DNA of 64,000 nt from Amycolatopsis oliviviridis (GTDB lineage Bacteria > Actinomycetota > Actinomycetes > Mycobacteriales > Pseudonocardiaceae), in contig NZ_BNAY01000014.1 in the NCBI RefSeq assembly GCF_014654365.1, positions 62,001 through 126,000 of the forward strand. Reading direction: 5' to 3'. This document shows, piece after piece, positions 24,096 to 33,068 of this stretch. Position numbers and translations under genes: made by a program. The notes beneath the pieces were generated by a model, which saw only the letters and a list, made by a program, of their open reading frames with translations, was not told the DNA's origin and searched no databases. Each line of letters starts with the position of its first letter. The stretch's first letter is position 1.

Positions 24096-25478
24096 TCAGC
24101 CGCCGGCGCGCTTCTGGGCCAGCTCGTCGTTGATCTGAGCGTCGACCTGCTTGAGGCCCGCGGCCATGTCGGGGATGTTGCCCGCCTGCCACTTCTCCGC
24201 GAAGTCGTTGACGGCCTTGAGGTGCGCGTCGCCGATCGGGGTCGACGGGTTGGGCAGCAGCTTCCCGCCGTTGTACAGGTCGAGGAACGTCTTGAACTCG
24301 GGCGTGACCTCGAGCTTCGGGTCGGTCAGCGCGGCCTTGGTGCTCGGCACGTTCTTGAGCCCGTTCGACAGCTCGACCAGCGTCGAGGTGTCGAGGGTGA
24401 CCTGCTTGATCAGTTCCCAAGCCGCGCCGGGGTTCTTGGCGCCCTTGGGGATCGCGATGATCGTGCCCGTGGTGAACGCGCCGCCGTAGCGGTCCGGCTT
24501 GCTGTCGAGCACCGGCGGGGCCGCGGTCGCGAACTTCAGGTCCGGCGCCTGGTCTTTGATGAACGCGGTGCGGTACTCGCCGTCGATCATCATTGCGAGC
24601 TTGCCGCGCTGGAAACCGTGGTCGGCCGAGTACTCCTCGCCGAGACCGGCCTTGAACTGTTCGACCTTCGCGTGGCCGCCGTAGAAGTCGACGAGCTGCT
24701 TCTGGAAGTCGAACATCGCCTTCCACTCGGGGCTGTCGGCCAGGTGGGACTGCCCGTCCGGACCGAGGTAGGTGGCGCCGAAGTTCGGGGCCCAGTACTG
24801 CGCGTAGTTGGCGTAGAACGGCATCGACGGCAGGAAGCCGGCGACCTTGATCGAGCCGTCCGGGTTGAATTCGGTCAGCTTCTTGGTGGCCTCGAACAGT
24901 TCCGAGGTCGTCTTCGGCGGCGACGTGATGCCCTTCGCCGCGAACATGTCCTTGTTGTAGTAGAAGCCGTAGACGTCGGCGAGCAGCGGCATGGCGCAGC
25001 GCTTGCCCTGGTACTCGGTGTAGCTGCGGACCGCGTCGGGGATCTGGTTCAGATCGATCTTGTCGCGGTCGATGTAGGGCTTGAGATCCTGGAAGCTGCC
25101 CGTGGAACACCACGCGCCGAGGTTGTCGGTGAAGAACGAGATCGCCACGTCCGGCGGGTTGCCACCGCGGATCGACTGGGTGATCTTGTCGTCGTCCTGC
25201 TGGCCTTCGTGCTTGATCTCGATGTTCGGGAACTTCGCCTTGAGCTTGTTCAGCCCGGCGGTGACCACGTTGTACTCGCGGTCGGTGAACTTGCTGTAGA
25301 CGGTCAGCGTGAGCTTCGCGTCCGCGGCGGGGGCGGCCGCCGCGTCACCCGCCCCGTCTTTCGGGCCGCTTGCGGCGCCCGAACAAGCGGACACCAGTGC
25401 GGCGACGGTGACCGCGCCGAGCACTATCGAGCCGCGCCAACGGCGGCCACTTCTCCGAACCTGGGTCGTGGAACTCAT
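24096..25478 (-). CDS. sugar-binding lipoprotein of an ABC transporter
   Basis: The 460-aa precursor has a lipoprotein signal (VTVAALVSAC, lipobox VSAC) and the extracellular binding-protein fold of CUT1 transporters: LTLTVYSKF, GGNPPDVAISFF, AGLGEEYSADHGFQRGKLAM. GGAGGAGGG precedes the ATG. It captures a sugar, probably a beta-linked oligosaccharide given the GH4 enzyme, and hands it to the two permeases. Confidence 0.92.
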   Translation of the reverse strand: MSSTTQVRRSGRRWRGSIVLGAVTVAALVSACSGAASGPKDGAGDAAAAPAADAKLTLTVYSKFTDREYNVVTAGLNKLKAKFPNIEIKHEGQQDDDKITQSIRGGNPPDVAISFFTDNLGAWCSTGSFQDLKPYIDRDKIDLNQIPDAVRSYTEYQGKRCAMPLLADVYGFYYNKDMFAAKGITSPPKTTSELFEATKKLTEFNPDGSIKVAGFLPSMPFYANYAQYWAPNFGATYLGPDGQSHLADSPEWKAMFDFQKQLVDFYGGHAKVEQFKAGLGEEYSADHGFQRGKLAMMIDGEYRTAFIKDQAPDLKFATAAPPVLDSKPDRYGGAFTTGTIIAIPKGAKNPGAAWELIKQVTLDTSTLVELSNGLKNVPSTKAALTDPKLEVTPEFKTFLDLYNGGKLLPNPSTPIGDAHLKAVNDFAEKWQAGNIPDMAAGLKQVDAQINDELAQKRAGG

Positions 25479-25488
25479 GACCCTCCTC

Positions 25489-26760
25489 CTAGTTGGTTGG
25501 GGCGGGAGACGGTGGTTCTGTTCGTGAATCCGGGATAGCCACGATCGGGTTCGGCTCTCCCGCCCCGGACCGCCCGGGCCCGAGGAGCGAAGGGGTGTTG
25601 ACGCCGAAGACGTCCCTGCGGACCGTGGCGAGCGCCGATTGGAGCGCGCCCGCGCGGACCGCGTTGCCCTGCACCGAAGCGACCCCGACCGGGGTACGGG
25701 GCAGGACGAGCTCGTGCAGCCTTTTCGCGACCAGGGCGGCGAATTCGTCGCCACCGGCACGGCTGGTGTCACCGGAAAGGAGCACGAGTTCGGGGTCGAC
25801 GACCGCGATGAGGCCTGCCGCTCCGCCCGCGACACGGCGGGCGAGGTCGTCGAGGAAGGGTTCGTTGCCGGTTTCGCGGGCCTTGGCGACGGCGTCCGCA
25901 CCGGTCTCGGCCTCGATACCGTGCGCGGCGGCCAGCCGGACGACGGCGGGCGACGCGACGAGGTCACCGAAACGGTCTCCGGCGCGGGGCTTTTCATCCT
26001 GCCTGGCAACGGAAACCGGATCGGGAACCCGCATCCAGTCGATCTCGCCGCCACCGCCGGTCGCGCCGCGCAACAGGCTGCGGCCGACCACCACCGCGCC
26101 GCCGACGCCGTCGCTGAGCCAGATCATCACGAAGTCGTCGAGCCCGACGGCCTGGCCGACCGTCATTTCGACGATCGCGACGAGGTTGACATCGTTCTCG
26201 ATGGTGACCTCGACGCCGAGTTCCTCGCTGAGCCTGCTCGGCACGTCGAACCCGAGCCAGCCGGGGATGTGCGGCGCCGAGGAGAGCAGGCCGGTGCGCG
26301 GATCGAAGGCGCCTTGCGCACCGATCACGACGCGGCGGAGGTCGCCGATGGCGAGCCCGGCTTCGGTGGCGACGTGGGTGAGCGCCGTGCCGAAGGTGCC
26401 GACGACGTCCGCGCCCTCGTGGACCGGCAGCGGGACCTGGTACTCGGCGAGCACCGCGCCGGTGACGTCGGAGACGACGAAGTCGGCCACCTGCGGCGTC
26501 AGGTCGACGGCCGCGACGTAGGCGACGCCGCCGTTGACCTCCCAGAGCTGGGCCCTCGGGCCCCGGCCCCCGCCGCGGACGCCGGCCTTGGTGACGACGT
26601 CGTCCTGTTCGAGGCGCGTGAGCAGTTGCGCCGTCGCGGGCTTCGACAGGCCGATCGCGACCTCGAGTTCGGAGCGCGTCAGCGGGCCCTCCCTGAGGAG
26701 GACCTCGATGGCCGCGCGATCGTTGATCTCGCGCAGCATTCGCGGACTGCCGGCTCGCAC
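25489..26760 (-). CDS. ROK-family transcriptional regulator
   Basis: The 423-aa protein has an N-terminal helix-turn-helix (TRSELEVAIGLSKPATAQLL, about residues 28-47) and a C-terminal ROK (sugar-kinase-like) domain with GDLRRVVIGAQGAFDPRTG and IENDVNLVAIVE. The usual zinc-binding ROK cysteines are absent. A long, proline-rich tail (about 45 aa) follows. It is the first gene of the sugar operon, 10 bp before the binding protein, and so is expected to repress its own promoter until sugar appears. It starts with GTG, GGGAG upstream. Confidence 0.88.
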   Translation of the reverse strand: MRAGSPRMLREINDRAAIEVLLREGPLTRSELEVAIGLSKPATAQLLTRLEQDDVVTKAGVRGGGRGPRAQLWEVNGGVAYVAAVDLTPQVADFVVSDVTGAVLAEYQVPLPVHEGADVVGTFGTALTHVATEAGLAIGDLRRVVIGAQGAFDPRTGLLSSAPHIPGWLGFDVPSRLSEELGVEVTIENDVNLVAIVEMTVGQAVGLDDFVMIWLSDGVGGAVVVGRSLLRGATGGGGEIDWMRVPDPVSVARQDEKPRAGDRFGDLVASPAVVRLAAAHGIEAETGADAVAKARETGNEPFLDDLARRVAGGAAGLIAVVDPELVLLSGDTSRAGGDEFAALVAKRLHELVLPRTPVGVASVQGNAVRAGALQSALATVRRDVFGVNTPSLLGPGRSGAGEPNPIVAIPDSRTEPPSPAPTN

Positions 26761-26784
26761 TTGGACTCGCTCCCGAGTTCGTTA

Positions 26785-26806
26785 GGAAACTTTACAGACG
26801 GTTTCC
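26785..26806. promoter_or_regulatory. candidate ROK operator
   Basis: GGAAAC (26785-26790) and GTTTCC (26801-26806) form an inverted repeat around the AT-rich TTTACAGACG, 25-46 bp upstream of the ROK start. The form (split half-sites in an AT-rich pocket) fits NagC/Xyl-type operators. Confidence 0.45.
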
Positions 26807-26954
26807 GGGGACTGTAGTGAGCCGAACCACAGCCGTCAACGGCGCCGGGAAACGGGGAGGTAACGCTTGAGGTGTCCCGCACAGCGGGTACGCGTACCGG
26901 TGCGAAGGGTGTTCACGCTGCGGACCTGCCTGGCGAGTGGTCCGCGTCAGACGA

Positions 26955-26990
26955 CGAAGGGCCGCTCAGGAGTTCCTGAGCGACCCTTCG
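26955..26990. terminator. hairpin after the small secreted-protein gene
   Basis: Arms CGAAGGGCCGCTCAGG and CCTGAGCGACCCTTCG pair with one mismatch around a four-base loop, 12 bp beyond the stop codon at 27003 (minus-strand sense). The rest of the gap 26807-27002 shows nothing else. Confidence 0.7.
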
Positions 26991-27002
26991 GCTACGCGTT
27001 GA

Positions 27003-27251
27003 TCAGAAGTTGGGCTGCACGTACAGGTCCCACACCCAGGGGATCGAGGGAGAGGGCTCGCAGTACCAGCCCTCCCAGTCTCCGGCGACCCGGCCATGGT
27101 TGCCGGTGATCCGGCAATCCCCTTCGTTCGGGTACGAATTGAAGTACTCGTAGTCCGAGGCCTGTGCCGCTCCCGCGTTCGCGACGCTGAACGAAACGAA
27201 GGCCGCGACAGCGGCTCCGGCGACGGCGAACCGCCGCAAGGTGTTCTTCAT
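27003..27251 (-). CDS. small secreted protein
   Basis: The 82-aa precursor has a signal peptide (MKNTLRRFAVAGAAVAAFVS, cut near AQA). The mature part, about 50 aa, is rich in Y, W, N and G with two cysteines (GDCRIT and WYCEPS) able to form one disulfide. It resembles small exported actinobacterial proteins or peptidase-inhibitor-like peptides but I recognise no family. GGGGAA precedes the ATG. It stands alone. Confidence 0.75.
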   Translation of the reverse strand: MKNTLRRFAVAGAAVAAFVSFSVANAGAAQASDYEYFNSYPNEGDCRITGNHGRVAGDWEGWYCEPSPSIPWVWDLYVQPNF

Positions 27252-27433
27252 GTTTTCCCCAGTGTTTCCGATATGAAAGTCCGGAAATCGGACAGCAGGA
27301 GAATAGCGGGCACTTCGCCGCCTCGTGGGCGAATCACCAACCTTCGCCAAGACTTTGACGCCTGTCGGTCGATTCGCCCGCCCCACCGTTGCCCGCCAGA
27401 AAGCGGCGCCACCGCCACACCCACCTACCTGAA

Positions 27434-27488
27434 GCGCGTGAAGGCCCCCTTCACTCGGCTGAGCCGAGGGAAGGGGGCCTTCACGCGC
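27434..27488. terminator. family B hairpin upstream of the small secreted gene
   Basis: The arms GCGCGTGAAGGCCCCCTTC and GAAGGGGGCCTTCACGCGC flank an inner stem CTCGGCTGAGCCGAG. The gap 27252-27657 has no gene: 27252-27433 is the leader/promoter region of the secreted-protein gene, this hairpin follows, then a weak repeat GTGAAGGAGGCCTTCAC near 27539 and a second hairpin at 27604. Confidence 0.8.
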
Positions 27489-27603
27489 ATCCGCTGTGAC
27501 TGTTGGTGCGAATGGGCGAACGTGGCGACCGCGAAGGTAGTGAAGGAGGCCTTCACGGACCGGCCCAGGGGCCGAAGGGGACTTTGCCCGCATCTGAAGC
27601 GGC

Positions 27604-27646
27604 GAAGGGCGCTTTCCCCGCATCGCATGCGGGGAAAGCGCCCTTC
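27604..27646. terminator. hairpin after nudC
   Basis: Perfect 20-bp arms (GAAGGGCGCTTTCCCCGCAT and complement) close a three-base CGC loop, 12 bp past the nudC stop (minus-strand sense). It would end the five-gene operon that starts at 34844. Confidence 0.8.
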
Positions 27647-27657
27647 AGCACTTCGGA

Positions 27658-28671
27658 TCAGACGCCGGCCCAGGCCGCCAGCATCACGCGCGCGATGGAC
27701 GAGTTCCCCGGCAGCACCAGCTGCCGGGTGCCACCGGCGATCGGGGTCGGCACGGCGCCCGCGTTCCGCAGCTGGCTGTTCGCGAACGCGGCCCGCACCT
27801 CCTCGCGCGAAACCCAGAACGCCTCTTCGATCTCGCCTTCCGCGGGGACCAGCGGAGCGGAGATGTCGGCCCGCGCGGTGAAGCCGAGCATGATCGACCG
27901 CGGGAACGGCCACGGCTGGCTGCCGAGATACCGCACATCGCGCACCTCGACGCCGACCTCTTCGCGGATCTCCCGCTCGACACAGCCTTCGAGCGACTCC
28001 CCCGACTCGACGAAACCGGCGAGGATCGAGTACCGGTCCGGCGGCCAGATCGGCTGCCGCGCCAGCAGGACATGCTCGCCGTTGACACCGGCGTCGTCGT
28101 GCACGAGGCAGATCACCGCCGGGTCGGTGCGCGGATACTCCTCCCGGCCGCAGCCCGTGCACCTGCTCGCCCAGCCCAGCTGGACCAGTTCGGTCTCGCT
28201 TCCGCAGCGCGCGCAGAACTTCGCCTGCCGGCGCCAGTTCCGCAGCGCCTGCGCGGTGGTGAACAGCCCCGCCGACACGTCGTCGAGCAGGTCGCCGTAG
28301 CCGCGCAGGTCGACCCAGATCTCGCCTTCGTGCCGCGGGACCTCTTCGACGACGCCCCAGCTGCCCGCCATCTCGACGGTCTCGGTCTCCCCCGCGGGAC
28401 GGCCGGGCAGCGACCAGAAGTCGGTGCCCTGCCACTCCCCCAGGAAGACCGCGTCGGCGGGCGGCTCGGTGCCGAAGTCCTGCGTCTTGCGGGTCGCGAG
28501 CGCGCCGGAACCTTCCACGACCGGGGTGCGCGCGTGCTCGTCGAGCAGCACGACCCGGGCGTCTGCCCAGCGCGTGACGAGCCTGTCCGGGTTGGTGCGC
28601 AAGGATTCCTGACGGTCCGCCATGGAGCGCGAAAGCGTCGGGAGCGCCCCCAACCCGAACGGCCTCTCCAT
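27658..28671 (-). CDS. nudC: NADH pyrophosphatase
   Basis: The 337-aa protein has a zinc ribbon (CARCGSE and CTGCGRE pairs, about residues 155-180) and a Nudix box (GFVESGESLEGCVEREIREE, then VG) followed by the NudC-specific SQPWPFPRS motif. It cuts NAD(H) and can remove NAD caps from RNA. I chose ATG 28671, whose A is shared with the stop of the upstream M16 gene (TGATG). In mycobacteria nudC lies by the K+ channel and AdnAB; here those genes are 20 kb away. Confidence 0.92.
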   Translation of the reverse strand: MERPFGLGALPTLSRSMADRQESLRTNPDRLVTRWADARVVLLDEHARTPVVEGSGALATRKTQDFGTEPPADAVFLGEWQGTDFWSLPGRPAGETETVEMAGSWGVVEEVPRHEGEIWVDLRGYGDLLDDVSAGLFTTAQALRNWRRQAKFCARCGSETELVQLGWASRCTGCGREEYPRTDPAVICLVHDDAGVNGEHVLLARQPIWPPDRYSILAGFVESGESLEGCVEREIREEVGVEVRDVRYLGSQPWPFPRSIMLGFTARADISAPLVPAEGEIEEAFWVSREEVRAAFANSQLRNAGAVPTPIAGGTRQLVLPGNSSIARVMLAAWAGV

Positions 28672-30047
28672 CAAGCAGGCTCCCCGACGGTCACGTCGCC
28701 CAGCGCCGTCAGCTTCGGTGCGAGGACGTCGGCGTCGCCGACGACGACCCCCGTGAACCGCTTGGGCGCGAAGAACTCCAGCGCGGCGTTCGCCACGTCC
28801 TCGGCGGTGACCGCGGCGAGCCGGGCCGGGTGCCCGGCGAGCCATTCGGCGCCCAGTCCGGTCGCGGCGAGCGCGGCCAGCTGCGCGGCCAGGCCGCCCT
28901 GCGACGACGCCGCCGTGACCAGCGAACCGATCGCGTACTGCCGCACCGACTCGACCTCGTCGGCGGTCGGCGGCACGAGACCGAGCCTGGCCAGCTCGTA
29001 CCGGGTCTCCAGCAGCGCGGCCGCGGTCGCGTCGGTCGCGGTGTCCGCGTCGACGTTCACCACAGCGGTCTGGTCGGTGAACTCGAACCCGGAGTGCGCG
29101 CTGTAGGTGTAACCCTTGTCCTCACGGATGTTCTCGACCAGCCGCGACGAGAAGTACCCGCCGTAGGCGAGGTTCGCCAGCTGCAGCGCGGGGTACCGCG
29201 GGTCCGTGCGGGACACGGACTGCGCGGACAGCCGGATCTGCGACTGCACGGCACCGGCCCGCGGCACCAGCAGGACGTTGCCGCCGGTGAGGTCGGGCAG
29301 CACGGGCAGGCGGACGGCGGACCGGTCCGAGGCCCAGCCGCCGAGCGCCTTCTCCAGGTCGCCGATCACGGTCTCCGGGTCGATGTCGCCGACGAGCACC
29401 AGCACGGATCCCCGCGGCAGCACCGAAGCCCGGTGCAGCGCGCGCACCTGTTCCGGCGTCACGACCGCGACATCCTCGGCCTGCGGCACCTCGCGCACGG
29501 CGGGGTGGTCGCCGTAGCGGTGCTTCTGCAGCGCCTCGCGGGCGATCGTCCGCGGCTGCGTCCGGGAGACGGCGATCCGCTCGATGAGCCGCTCGCGTTC
29601 CCGTTCGACCTCGGCGTCCGCGTACGACGCGCCGGTGAGCGCGTCGGCGAGGACCTCGAGCATCGTCGGCAGGCCGTCGGCCAGCGAGGTACCGGTGATG
29701 GCCAGGCGCTCCGGGTCGACACCGGAGGCGAGGTCACCGCCGATCAGCGCCAGATCCGCGTCGATCTCGATGCGGTCGCGGCGGGCGGTGCCGGTCAGCA
29801 GGGTCTCGGCCAGCACCTCGGCGGTCGCCGGGTGCAGCTTGTCGTCACCGGCGAACGGGATCCAGACCCGCAGCTCGACCAGCGGCACGGTGGCCTTGCG
29901 GACGGCGAGCACGCGGAGCCCGTTGCTCAGCGTGGTGTCCACATGGGACAGATCGGCGGCGGCGCGCTGCGTCCCCAGCGACGGGACCGGACGCGGCCCG
30001 GCGGCCGTGCGGCCGATCTCTTCGGCGGTGCGGTGCGGTGCGCTCAC
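28671..30047 (-). CDS. M16 peptidase family protein lacking the zinc motif
   Basis: The 458-aa protein has the M16 fold (TTLSNGLRVLAVRKA near residue 40; LVENIREDKGYTYSAHSGFE with the substrate-binding R and Y). The HXXEH zinc site is absent: the expected region reads PATAEVLAETLL. It is probably the non-catalytic half of a heterodimer with the next gene upstream, as in mitochondrial processing peptidase. ATGA overlap with that partner supports a pair. No signal peptide is seen, so the pair acts in the cytoplasm. Confidence 0.85.
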   Translation of the reverse strand: MSAPHRTAEEIGRTAAGPRPVPSLGTQRAAADLSHVDTTLSNGLRVLAVRKATVPLVELRVWIPFAGDDKLHPATAEVLAETLLTGTARRDRIEIDADLALIGGDLASGVDPERLAITGTSLADGLPTMLEVLADALTGASYADAEVERERERLIERIAVSRTQPRTIAREALQKHRYGDHPAVREVPQAEDVAVVTPEQVRALHRASVLPRGSVLVLVGDIDPETVIGDLEKALGGWASDRSAVRLPVLPDLTGGNVLLVPRAGAVQSQIRLSAQSVSRTDPRYPALQLANLAYGGYFSSRLVENIREDKGYTYSAHSGFEFTDQTAVVNVDADTATDATAAALLETRYELARLGLVPPTADEVESVRQYAIGSLVTAASSQGGLAAQLAALAATGLGAEWLAGHPARLAAVTAEDVANAALEFFAPKRFTGVVVGDADVLAPKLTALGDVTVGEPA

Positions 30048-31357
30048 TGCTCGGTGCCTTCCTGCTCTGCGGATCCACTGGCTCCCTTGCCGGGGCGGAC
30101 GACGAGGACAGCGCGCGAGTCCGGCCGCAGCGCCTTCGCCGCCGCCGAAACGGCTTCCGCGGTGACGGCCGACATCTTCTCGGCCAGCCGGTACACCAGC
30201 GACGCGTCGCCGTACAGCAGCTCGAACGAGCCGAGGGCCAGCGTGCGGGACACCAGCTTGTCGTGCTCGGAGTGCAGGCTCGCGGCCCAGCGCGCGGTGA
30301 CCTTCTTCAGTTCCTGGTCCTCCGGCGGCGTGGCCGCCAGCTTCTCCAGTTCCTCGTCCAGCGCGGCGAGGACCTGCTCGGTGCTCACCTCGTGCGGGTG
30401 GATCGCGGTGATGGTGAACGTGTCCGGGTCGCGGGCCTCGAACGGGCCGAACAGCCCGGCGCCCGCGCCGATGTCGACGACCAGCGGCTCGCGGTGCACC
30501 AGGCGCTGCTGCAGCCGGGAGCCGTCGCCGTCGGTCAGCACGCCGGCGAGCACGAGGTTCGCCAGGTAGCCGTCGAGGTCGTTGATCGGGTCCGGCATGC
30601 GGTAGCCGACGCCGACCGCGGGCAGCGGGGCGTGCGGGTCGATCTGCTCGCCGCGCAGCTCGCCTTCGGGGGCGGGCTCGGCGAACGAGGGACGCTGCGG
30701 CGCGGGCCGGTGCGGCACGTCGCCGAAGTGCTTCTCGATCAGCTCGCGGGCCTGCTCGACGGTGAAGTCACCGGCGACGGTCAGCACCGCGTTCGCGGGC
30801 GAGTAGTAGGTGTCGAAGAAGGCCGCACAGTCGTCCAGGGTGGCCTGCTCGAGGTCCTCGAAACCGCCGTATCCGTTGTGCGCGTTGGGGAACGTGGAGT
30901 ACAGCACCGGCGGGAGGGTGATCCACGGGAACCCGCCGTACGGCCGGTTCAGCACGTTGAGGCGGATCTCCTCCTTGACCACGTCGATCTGGTTGGCCAG
31001 GTTCTCCTGCGTCAGCTTCGGCGCCCGCATCCTGTCCGCTTCGAGGAACAGGGCGCGCTCCAGAGCCGCGGCGGGGAGGACCTCGAAGTAGTCCGTGTAG
31101 TCCGGATGGGTGGAACCGTTGAAGCTGCCACCACTCGACTGGACGTACCGGAAGTGCGCGAGCTTCTCCAGGCTCTCGCTCCCCTGGAACATCAAATGCT
31201 CGAAGAGGTGCGCGAAACCGGTGCGCCCTTCGGGCTCGGAACGGAAGCCCACGTCGTAGTGGACGCTGACACCCACCACCGGAGCGGTCGCGTCGGGCGC
31301 GAGCACCACGCGCAGACCGTTGTCGAGGGTGAATCGGACAAGCTCGGGATCGGCCAT
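30044..31357 (-). CDS. M16 zinc peptidase, catalytic subunit
   Basis: The 437-aa protein carries HLFEHLMFQGS near residue 50 (HXXEH) and a downstream glutamate (KEEIRLNVLN) as third zinc ligand. It degrades or processes peptides. ATG 31357 has GGGTGG close upstream; an in-frame GTG nine bases earlier is possible. It precedes the inactive M16 partner (ATGA overlap) and follows a DUF2207 gene by 21 bp. Confidence 0.9.
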   Translation of the reverse strand: MADPELVRFTLDNGLRVVLAPDATAPVVGVSVHYDVGFRSEPEGRTGFAHLFEHLMFQGSESLEKLAHFRYVQSSGGSFNGSTHPDYTDYFEVLPAAALERALFLEADRMRAPKLTQENLANQIDVVKEEIRLNVLNRPYGGFPWITLPPVLYSTFPNAHNGYGGFEDLEQATLDDCAAFFDTYYSPANAVLTVAGDFTVEQARELIEKHFGDVPHRPAPQRPSFAEPAPEGELRGEQIDPHAPLPAVGVGYRMPDPINDLDGYLANLVLAGVLTDGDGSRLQQRLVHREPLVVDIGAGAGLFGPFEARDPDTFTITAIHPHEVSTEQVLAALDEELEKLAATPPEDQELKKVTARWAASLHSEHDKLVSRTLALGSFELLYGDASLVYRLAEKMSAVTAEAVSAAAKALRPDSRAVLVVRPGKGASGSAEQEGTEQ

Positions 31358-31378
31358 GACCACCACCCTACGGGCTAG

Positions 31379-33067
31379 TCAGGCCTCCAGGCGACGGCCC
31401 TGGCGGGTCGCGGCGAAGGTTCCCACTAGTGCGGCGGTGAAGTCGCTCACCCGCGCGAACTCCACTTCGCCGACGACTTCCTTGCCGTACCAGTAGATCT
31501 TGGGCGGACCCTTGAGCGCGGCGAATCCGGCGAGCCACTGTTCTTGTTCGCCGAGAGCGAGCGCGTAGGGCAGCACCCGCGAAAGGAGCACCTCGCGTTC
31601 GAGCTTCGGGACGGCCTGCGCCTTGGTCCCGAGCAGCACGTCACGGACGCCGAGCAGCCGCCGGTGCAGCGTGACGCCCGCGCCCGTGCGCACCGGCAGC
31701 CACCGGGCGGCGACGGCGAGTACGGCTCCGGCGGCGACGACGATCAGCCCGAGCTGGGCATACCCGACGGTCAGCGCCAGCAGGACGGTGAGGAACAACC
31801 CGTAGAAGCAGATCCGCAGGCCGACGCGGGCGAGCTTGCCGGGCAGCCGCGAGTGCCAGCCGCGTCCGGTCACGCCGTCGTCCAGCGCGTCCCGCACCGT
31901 TTCGATCCCGATCCGCGCGGACTGGACCTCCGACAGCAGCACCGACTCCCGCTCGTCCGGCAGCAGGGCGTCGAACACCGCGCGTTCGAAGGCGGTCAGC
32001 TGCTCGTCCGGCGGGTTGCGGCGGACGAGCCGCCAGCCGGTCAGCTCACCCGGCTCCTCGCTCACCCAGAGGTAGTTCCGGACCGCGAGATCGACGACCG
32101 TCGCCGCGAGATCGACGGCGTCGGCACGCCCCGAGAGAACGGTTCCGACCTGTCCCGGCAGCACGCCGTCGGGCGAGGCGAACGCGGCCTGGTCGTCCTT
32201 CCCGGTGAGCAGCCGGACCGGGAGCGCGCCGCCGGGGTGCTCGTCCCGCCTTCGCAGCAGAGCCAGCGCGACGGCGGCCACGACCAGCGCGAGCGCGAAG
32301 CCGCCCCAAGCCCAGCCGACCGGGGCGGTGAGCACGAAGGCTCCGGCGAAGGTCTTCGACGGCTCCAGCCGCGCGTTCGCCGGGACGGTGCCGCCGGGCA
32401 GCTCGACCGAGATCTCCATCCGCTGCCCGGCCGCGAGGTTCTGCTGGCTGAACCGGGTCAGCCCGGAATGCGCGATCTGAGCGGTCCCGCAGTGCGCGCG
32501 CGATCCCTCGGGACCGGCGTAGCAGGTGACCGCGTTCGGGACGGACGGCGCGGCGAAGCTCGCGCGCACGAGTTCGAGACGGCTGTCCCAGCCTCCCGCG
32601 AGCTGCCAGCCGACCCGCGTCAGGCCGTCGCCCTCGCTGACCACACCGTCCACTGTGTACCGGACGACCGAGGTACCGCCCTTGAGCTTGACGGTGAACT
32701 CGTCGTCGGTCAGTTCGGAGCTGCCCGCGCCCTCGATGACGACGTCGCGGATGCCGATGATCCGGTCGCGGTCGCGCGGGGCCGCCGTGCGGAGCGGGAT
32801 CCGGCGCGTCATCGATCCCTCGCTCGGCACGGACACCGCCTCGACGACCGACAGCGCGCCGTCACGCTCCACCTTGAGCGAGATCTCCGCACTGTTCGGC
32901 AGCGACGGCAGCTGCGGTTCCCCTTGCGCCCGCGCCGGCGCCGGCGCCGCGCCCAGCACCCCCAGCGCGACCAGGACAAGCGCCAGCGGTAGAACGCGTT
33001 TAGTCCTCTGAGTGCGGTACTTGCGCGGGCAACTACCGCATCCAGAGGACGAATTGCGAGTGTTCAC
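31379..33067 (-). CDS. DUF2207 membrane protein, second paralogue
   Basis: The 562-aa protein has an N-terminal hydrophobic segment (LPLALVLVALGVLGAAPAPA, an export signal), an extracellular DUF2207 beta domain (about residues 50-265), a membrane helix (GGFALALVVAAVALALL), a cytoplasmic domain and further helices. The only usable start before the signal is GTG 33067, one base after the upstream stop. This makes the first 22 residues, including SSSGCGSCPRKYRTQRTKR, the translation of a family A palindrome. It is about 40 percent alike in pattern to the protein coded upstream. Function unknown. Confidence 0.8.
   Translation of the reverse strand: MNTRNSSSGCGSCPRKYRTQRTKRVLPLALVLVALGVLGAAPAPARAQGEPQLPSLPNSAEISLKVERDGALSVVEAVSVPSEGSMTRRIPLRTAAPRDRDRIIGIRDVVIEGAGSSELTDDEFTVKLKGGTSVVRYTVDGVVSEGDGLTRVGWQLAGGWDSRLELVRASFAAPSVPNAVTCYAGPEGSRAHCGTAQIAHSGLTRFSQQNLAAGQRMEISVELPGGTVPANARLEPSKTFAGAFVLTAPVGWAWGGFALALVVAAVALALLRRRDEHPGGALPVRLLTGKDDQAAFASPDGVLPGQVGTVLSGRADAVDLAATVVDLAVRNYLWVSEEPGELTGWRLVRRNPPDEQLTAFERAVFDALLPDERESVLLSEVQSARIGIETVRDALDDGVTGRGWHSRLPGKLARVGLRICFYGLFLTVLLALTVGYAQLGLIVVAAGAVLAVAARWLPVRTGAGVTLHRRLLGVRDVLLGTKAQAVPKLEREVLLSRVLPYALALGEQEQWLAGFAALKGPPKIYWYGKEVVGEVEFARVSDFTAALVGTFAATRQGRRLEA
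32996..33057. repeat. family A palindrome inside the 5' coding region of a DUF2207 gene
   Basis: The core arms TGCGGTA and TACCGCA, with GTCCTCTG and CAGAGGAC outside them, match the other family A copies; GCGTTTA replaces GCGTTTC. It lies within codons 4-22 of the gene starting at 33067, so the mRNA leader can fold into a strong hairpin 10 bases after the start codon. All the other copies are between convergent genes. Confidence 0.8.
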
Positions 33068-33068
33068 G

